Source: Carposina sasakii (lineage: Eukaryota > Arthropoda > Insecta > Lepidoptera > Carposinidae). From it: 64,000 nt of DNA. The stretch lies in NCBI GenBank assembly GCA_014607495.2, contig CP053152.1, forward strand, positions 6,076,001 to 6,140,000. The letters run 5' to 3'. Positions within the stretch are counted from its first letter, which is position 1; the number at the start of each line of letters is the position of its first letter. Under the pieces are notes generated by a model. That model was not told the DNA's origin and did no database searches. It saw nothing but the letters and a program-made list of their open reading frames with translations. The position numbers and the translations under genes are program-made. Positions 21,701 through 30,700 of this stretch are shown here, piece after piece.

Positions 21701-24700
21701 AAGCAGTTTTCGATTGTTCGAAATGTGATAATGCAATCACATAATATTTTTACCTGACCACTGCGCCAGGAGGAGGGTTATGTTTTCGTGTGTATGTATG
21801 TATGTATGAATATTTCTATGTCACGCTCTAGAGCTAAACGTCTTGTCGCATTCGAGAGGTATCATTACTAATTTCTATAATCCTGAGGATGCGACGGTTG
21901 ATGGCGAAACATATGTAGATTACTAATCTAGTTTTTGATTTCGGAAATAGTGCTATGTATTATCTTACATGCTAGGTGCTCGGGTCTGGTTTCTCGTGGC
22001 GATTGTAGTTAGTGCAAGTGCTTGTTTTCGCAGTTATGAGTTATCAGATCCGAGGGTCAGTGGAGGGTGTAGGGCCCGGTGGTGGGCGCACCCATAGTGA
22101 ATGTTTGAACTTCCGAATTGTAACGCCTAATACAATTTCATTTATAAAACAGGTATCATTAGATTCGTCTTAGTGGCGAGGGCGACACTAGGTCAAAAAT
22201 TTTACGCCCTCGGGTTTTTATAAGTAAATGTAGTTATTTAAAATCTAGTTACCACAGTAGTATGCTCTAAGTCCGGGTTGGAAGCGAGCAATAACTTCAG
22301 TATAGCCACATGGCTCTTCTCGACCGCTGTATACACCGGTGTCTTCCTCTCTTTCCCTGCTAAATCTACGTCAACATGCTTCTTCAGTAGCGCTTCCACT
22401 ATGTTCTTGTGACCCCCTTTTACCGCATGTATTAGAGGCGTGTCTTTTGATTGGTCCTGTAAATATTTATATATTTCTTTGTTATATTGTAAAGAGTTAT
22501 GGCACTTTGTAGAAAGTTTTTTATAACATTGTAGATATAGCTAAATACGTGCGTGTAGCTTGACTTCGTCTAATCTTAGTCTTTAGGTTGTTGTGGTCTG
22601 TGAGAAAAGACATATTGTTACACGTATTTTTAGCACATATTTTACAAATCATATTTGAATTAGATAGTTTAAAACAATTTTACAATTAATTTCTTTAAAA
22701 AAAAACATGACAAAAAAGCTTGATGAATGAAATGACAAATGTCAAAGACATGTAAGTAAATGCTATATGTATTAAATGAAAAAATAGTACGATTTTAGTT
22801 TCATTCGCACATTCACATCTAAGTACAAGAATTCTTTGATGGTTAGGTCATAATCGCTTATACAGGGTGTAACAAAAAGGGTATGTTAAGCGAAAAGCTA
22901 CGTAAAAAGCCCACTGTCGAGAACCTATCCACAAAATTTGAGAGTCGAAATCACATGGTTTTTTTTCAAGATTGTATGAAAATTCCTGAGACATTTAAAA
23001 ATTCTCCATACTATCGGGAAAAATAAACATGTGATTTCGAGTCTGTTTTGTGGATAGGTCCTCTACAGTGGGCTATGTACGTAGCTTTTCGCTTAACATA
23101 CCCTTTTTGTTACACCCTGTATAATTCTTTTTTCTTCGGTTATCAAAGTAGGGGTGAGCTTATGAATAATATTTTATTACATTCATTTAATATACAGGGA
23201 GTAATAAAGGCAGAAGGGGAATGCTAAGCAAAATGCTTTGAAGATAGCCCACAATCTCCACTACAACCTGTTGTGACACCATGACACCATTTGTTACACT
23301 TTGTAGTTCTATTACGAAAACTAGGCTACAAATTGACATGCACCAACAGGATCTCTTCTCAATTTGTTTTCTCGACGAGACGCCATGCGTAAGCCGAGAC
23401 AACACTTACTTGCACATTAATATAAGCACCGGAATTAATGAGAGAGAGCGCGATATCGTAGTATCCCTCTTTGCACGCGATGGCTAGCGCGGTATAGCCG
23501 TCCTTGTCTAACGCGTTCACGTTCGGTTTATGTTCTAGCAGCATTTGGACTATTTCGATGTGGTTTCCTGAAAAAAAAAAATGTCAATATTTTGTAAGTT
23601 TTGTAATCTTTCCATATTTCGTATGTGCCATCTAATATTGGAGATAATATAAAAGGTATATTAGTATTACCAAAGTAAACTATATTTAATAACGTATAAG
23701 ATTAACTTATGCCGACGCTGTCTTACTCTAACACTTGATCAAGATACAGACAGTAGCAACTTTATTCTTTACATAGGCTATATTGACCATTGGAAAATTG
23801 GACCTTAGAGAAAACTTACAGCTACGAATCACAAATATACTTTTTTATCTATGAACTTATAAATAGTTTTAAAAAATTCCAGGTTTTTTTACAATTAAAC
23901 AATGTGAAAATCACATTTTTAGTACCCAATGTAAGAATAAACACGAGTACAATTACCTTGGGCGGCCTGCAAAAGCGGCGTCCAACAGTACATTCCCGCC
24001 GTGTTGGGATCAGCCCCTGCCTTCAATAGCGCCGCCACGGACGTGACGTCACCAGCCCGCGCCGCCCACGTTAGAGCGGAGGTGGCGTATTTGTCGCACG
24101 AGTTTGCGCGCGCGCCCGCCGCTAACAGGCGCTGCACTACGCCACTGTGACGCCTTCCGGCCGCCCATACTAGCGAACTGGAATGTGTTTGCTGTTGTTA
24201 GTGCTTACTAAGGACCTCTTCTCTTCTCTCTGTGTAACTACGTACAGGTAACTATGTTAAGTTACTATATTATTCAATGTTTGTGTTTCTTGTATTCTTT
24301 ATTATACAGACAAACATTTAACAATATAGTGAATAAAATCTTCCTTACTCGTAAGCAAGCAACTTGTCACTGATCTGACTCCGATATGAAACGTGGCTGA
24401 GCAATCTCCAAAGTTACAGTTAACAAACATTTTTTTTAAAGACACCATATTAATATATAAAAATGTTAGTTTTGTAGGTACACTTGTCAATACATTGCTT
24501 GCAATTAAAAAAAATCATTTTTTTTTATTTTCCCAGGGTTGGTTCCATAGAAAAAAAAATCGTTACGTTACAAAGAATACGAGGTATTAAAATAACAACG
24601 TTGTCTTTTTACACCCTGTATATTACGCTGACCCAAAAGTAAGGATAGGCGGCGATGAGTAGGAATACAAAGAGAGGCATAGTGATTGCATGTCTTGGTA

Positions 24701-27700
24701 AGGACACTACGAGTACCGTATCTCTGGATATATCTGGGCCATATGCCAATTGAGCAAGTTTTGTGTTTACCAACAAATAAAATAATAATAATATGTAAAA
24801 ATTTATTAACCATGGTGAATCCTCAAAAACCAGAATGCCTTATAAAGTGAAGAAAACTACTTTTTCGCCCATATTTATTTACTTACATCATTGATCTATC
24901 TATAACAATCTCGTTAATATTGTGCATAAGTTTCTTTATATACGACTATGATAATCCATAGTCCAGACAGATAGTAACCACAATATAATCATAAAGCATG
25001 TTTACGATCTTAATACGTGACATGAATCTTCACTACGAGTACAATAACTCAATCATATTATATTCAAGTATAAAGATGTGGTAATGAGAAAAGGCGACCA
25101 GCGATGAAGCTGTCTCGAACTTAATAGAATGATCGTGAGATCGTAGATTTTAAACCAATCGCTTAGGTACTAATCATTGTAATTTTCATTCTGCGGCACA
25201 AGTCGGCGCAACGCAACGCAACCGATCAATCTCACTAGTTCCAGTGGATATCTGCCCCATGGAACTACTGATACTTTTTATTCTCAAAAGTTCCATTGCA
25301 ATTGGCAATTCAACCTTTTGTGGGTCTTGGCCTTGTTCAAACGATCTTCCATTTTTACCCGACTGCGCTAAACGGAGGGTATGTATATTTCTTTAACTAG
25401 TCTAGAACCTAAACAGCTTGTCGTATTTAAGCTTGAGGGGTATCATTAGATTTATGTCCGTCGTCGTGAGAGTGACACTGGGTCATAATTGTTACGCAGT
25501 AGACAGGGCTATTACCTCATTTTCAGTAGCAGAGCCGAAGCAATAAGATAATAAATATTCGACAATTCTTATGCAAAACAAACAGGCGGTGCTTACTTTA
25601 TATTATAGTTTCCATGTGCATGCACGTCGGCTCCTTTTTCTAGTAACACAGCTACTATGTCTTCGTGGCCCTTATACGAGGCCCACATTAGTGGCGTCCA
25701 CCCACCCTGAAAGAGATAATATTATGAACCATTTTACTACAACACCACCAGTATGATGAATTTGGTGAGAGCGAGATGTCTCACTTTTAAACGTCAAATC
25801 CGCAGAGCTATGTAATAACTAGACAAGGGAAGTATTTCTACTTGGTGTGTAAAAAGGGATTGCAAACCACTTCTATCAGCCCTAATTCATTCAGTCCTGG
25901 CTCGAGAACGAGTGTCTATTCAAATTTTTAAGTCTATTTTTACATGCAAAGTACATACACTTAGTTTATCTATACATATAATAAAAATGTAACGGATCGC
26001 TGTCTGTACATCGAAGATATACGAGAAAAAATATTATAGGAGACCTTTATCAACGCAATAGTATCAAAAAAAATGATTTTTGGAATTTTTGTCTGTTTGT
26101 CGGTTTGTCTGTTTGTCTGCGCGTTTGTGCACGCTAATCTCAGAAACGGCGGAACCGATTTCGATGCAGTTTTCAGGAATATATTGTGACAGGTCCCACT
26201 TAACATATAGGCTACTTTTTATCCCGGGAAAATGTTTTTATCTCGGATAATTTCGATATTTTGTTTTATTTTTCTGTAGTCCACGCGGACGGAGTCGCGG
26301 GCGTCCACTAGTTATTAATATAGCTCTGTGAATTTGACGTTTAAAAGTGACGAGACATCTCGCTCTCACCAAATTCATGGTGCTGCTGAGGCGGCAACGA
26401 TCATGAAAATTATTACTGATCTTTTTTATCTCACGTGGCTTTATGATCATGCAGTTCTGTCCTTTTGTGAAATCAGTTGTTAATAATTACTTGTAGCGGG
26501 AATTCACTATAGCATTATTCACTATTCCTTTTTATAATCATTTCGGTCATCCCTAATCGTTTCCTGCGAGAGTAATTTTTTTGTGAACAAATATGTTTCA
26601 TTTATTATGAGCCATTAGGTAGCCCTCCTTTTGGCATAGTAGTAGATGGTTAATAAATATAATTCGTAGGTTGAGCATTTAGTATAGCATCGATCGAGCC
26701 CACTATCTAGATTGTAAGCTCTAGACAGATGACTAATTGAATAGAATACGTGGGTCTACGTCACAAGATGCGAGACGCAAAAAACATATATCGTAAACAG
26801 TTTAAACAAAGTGTATCACGCTGTTTACATTTTGAACTGTTAAGAATATGCTATAATGGATGTTAGTGACATTTTGGCACGGGTCCACGTCATGTATAAA
26901 TATACTAAATTTCAGTGCACAGTCCAGAATACATTTTGGTCATTGCTCTATTATTACTATTTGGGTCAACTTTAGTATGCACTCACTGCATTTTTACTTT
27001 ATTTTTACTTGTATAACCATTGTAACTTTGTATCGATATAATTGAATGAAATACAATACAGTGTTAGATGTAGAGATACTCGTAATAGTAAGAAATATTA
27101 TATTTCTATTATCTCTACATCTAACTATACAGTGTAATTCCCCATAAAGTGGACATATCGCGTGGGGTCAAAGTAGACCTTAATTGTTCGAGGAAAAAAG
27201 AAATAAAAAAATCCCCCCTCTTTTATAATTTTTTTAGATGCATTTTTTTTTTTGTCGAACTATGGTTCTATTGCGAGAAAAAACACGATATCTCGAACAC
27301 TAAAGGATCTATCGTGTTAAAATAAACTGAATGGTAATAATAAAGACCAGGCGATGCTGATAATACCAAAATAGTATATTATTATATTTTGGGAAAATAC
27401 CTATATTCGCAAATCTTCTTTGTATAATAAATATGATTTTCATTTACCAAACATATCAATCACCCATGATTTACGGAATCAATCAACTGCCGGACGAGCC
27501 AACAGCTCAGAGCTTATCTAGTAAATAAATTGACTAAGATTCAAAATGAACATTAAATGCTATCTATATTAGTCCACCCCAAAAGGTTTCGTTAAAATTG
27601 GTGTAAATTAAAAAACTTTAATTTGGGCTTAGAGCACCACATACCAACCACAAAAACAGCGGAGAGCAAGGTTACACCAACTACACCAAACGGACGACGA

Positions 27701-30700
27701 CGACGGTCTATACCGAGGTTTATACTAAACACCAAATCTATACTACATAGATAAAATACACTGTACATTAAAGATCTCGTAAATAAGCAGTAAGGAGCAA
27801 TGTACTTATAACAAAAATTACCGCGCTAGTTATTGAATATATATACGAGTATAATAACCGGTTATTGGAAACTTGATCTAAGTAATCTACGGGGAGTTAT
27901 GGCTTAAAAAACCCACAGCAATTATATAATTATGGATTGATAGTGATTAACTAAATCAGTATCAATCTCAGTATTATCCTTTGAGGAAAAATTTTTGAGC
28001 GGTTTCTCTGATTTTGCTTGGAAATATTACAATGTGGAAGGAAACATATAAAATATGCTCGTTATTGTTAAACTACTTTAAAATCAGCGACTTGAAAGCC
28101 CAGTAGGACAAGCGCAAGTTTTTTTTTGATAGTTGGTAACGCAATCGTCACATTTTCAAATGTCATAGATTCTGCGTTCGTGACGATTGCGTTATCGACT
28201 ATCAAAAAGTTTGTTCATTTTCGTGAGCTTCATAATACTACTTGAGTTTAGCACAGATAGATAGGCATTGTACTGCGCTAGGCTACATTGACGGTCGTAG
28301 TGCAACATTGATTAAGGCATCTCAATTTCAGATTCCTTCGTGGATCCAATTACCCGCATCAGTACTCACACAGTCTCTTGGGTCGACTCTTGCGCCCGCG
28401 TCCAGTAGTTCCTTTAACACCGCTAGATGGCCTCCCCTGGCGGCGAATGCTAGCGGGGTCCAGCCGTCCGCGTCCGCAGCAGCCGCGTCCGCGCCCGCCG
28501 CCAGCAGCAGTCGCACCGCGGCGAGGCGCCCGCTCTCACAGGCACACATGAGAGCTGTTGTGCCATTCTGGGAACAAACACCATGAATTGGGTTATCTTG
28601 TACCTAGTGCCACGCTGAGACCCCTAAACAGGTCCTTCACCGTGAGTTTACCTCGAAATTCAAAAATGCATACATCTGTTCCCACTAACAAATAGTCGAG
28701 ACATTTCGCTTATTCCTCTTTGAAATCGGAAATCAAACCTAACTCTTACTCAGTGGGAAAGCAAATCTCATTGATGTAAACTCCGCCGTTCATAATGTAC
28801 AGCGGCCATAAGTTCATATGTAAATTAATTTAAAATGACGCTAAAAGCACCGTACAGTACAGTAACACAGTACAACATTCTATTAATCCGGCTCGAAGGA
28901 TCAATTTTACTACTGTATAAGGCTCCGGTGATTCTGTCTAATGACCAAATAATCGCTTTGTTCATAAAGCACTTTCTTTCTCTGCCATTGTATACATATA
29001 CAATGGATATAGCCATTTAGTTTGACAAGATGAATCCAATGAGCTACCTATGTAGGTATAAATAATTAATCTTTATATATCGGCCTCGAAAAGCAAAGAT
29101 AACGGCTATTAAAACATGAGTGTATATTATATCTGCATGTTAAGATAACGATCACAGTTTAATCAATCGCTAATTCCTGTGTCATCATTTTATCGAAATG
29201 CTAATATGTATTAGTGTCATACGAAAATATAAAAATAACAATCTCACAATCTGTGTTCGAAGTGAAAAGGTTTCCATTCATTTTAATACAGGTATTTGGA
29301 TGATTAAATACTTGATAACGTCATTTAACTAATAAAAACATACGAGTATACGAGTATACCAGTTAAAAGAATGTAAACACAAATTAATAATACAGAATTT
29401 GGTATGAAAGTGAGAAGAAAGCTAAAGTTTACTGTCAATAATTTAATATTTAAGACATGACAAATGGCTGAATTTATAAGTACATATTTAAACAATTTTT
29501 TTTAATTCGGGTTCCGTAAAATAATATTCAACCAGGGATTTGGTATCTCCTCTATGTATTCAACTTTGTCAATAATGGTAGTAGAGGGTAGTTAATTCTG
29601 TGTAAGTAATGTGTTGGGTTTTAGAGGTTCATAATAATTAGTGGTTTACTAATTTACTAATTTCTATAATCTAGTTTTTGATTTCGGAATAGTGCAATGT
29701 ATTGTCTTGCATGCTAGGTGCTCGGGTCTGGTTTCTCGTGGCGATTGTAGCTAGTGCAAGTGCTTGTTTTCGCAGTTATGAGTTATCAGATCCGAGGGTC
29801 AGTGGAGGGTGTAGGGCCCGGTGGTGGGCGTACCCATAGTGAATAATGGTATCATTCATACGTTCAACTTTGTCGATATGTAATAGTATCATTCATATAT
29901 TCAGACGGCTACGTTCCCAAAACGGGATAGCCCGAGTTACAGGGTCAAGAAGGAGATCCTAAAACTACGTTTATCATAGCGTGATCAGATGTAATAGATC
30001 AAAGACAAATTGCTAGCATGAGGCCTGATTAGCGCTTAATCAGTATCAAAACTTGCATTGGGAAAATTCTAAATCGATGTTGGGAAATGTCAAAAAATAT
30101 TGTACATACTAAATAGGAACTATACTAAATTTAAATTACTAAGTACTTGTTCATGGATAAACTCTGGATCCGGTCCTATAAAACCTTGTTCATTGCCATT
30201 ATGTTCATATATGGCTTTTAATAGGGTTCAGACATTGAAGACTTATATACTAGAGACGAAAAGATTATATTATATGCCTTAAAAACCATGCCTGTCAAAT
30301 GGACAGATGTGATTGGTCACAAGACTCGCGAATAGACACCAAATGATTTTCTTTGGGGTAAAATTGGTCCGCAGGAAATACACGAAGGAAATCTCACAGG
30401 GCAACCTCTCAGGCGACAAGCTAGCAACTTGTCACTGATCATTTACACCTATCCCTGCTACGCTAAACGTGGCTGCGGGATCTCCTTTACTATCCTTCAG
30501 CTCTGGATACCCCATTTCGAGAACAAAGCCGTGTATATATGTATGTATGTAAATCTTTGGGGGAGGCCTATGTTCAGCAGTGGACTTCTCAAGGCTGAAC
30601 ATGATGATGTAAATCTTACCTCGTCTCTATCGTCGATGAGTATATTCTTATTGTTGGCCAAGTACTGCTGCAGTTCGGACACCGAGTCGGAGTTCGCCAG

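Larger units (their letters stand above)
26400..28369. other. Kidins220 intron 25707-28369, right part
   Basis: AT-rich. It holds two small hairpins (27063-27125 and 28124-28208). No ORF with recognisable motifs. Confidence 0.5.
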
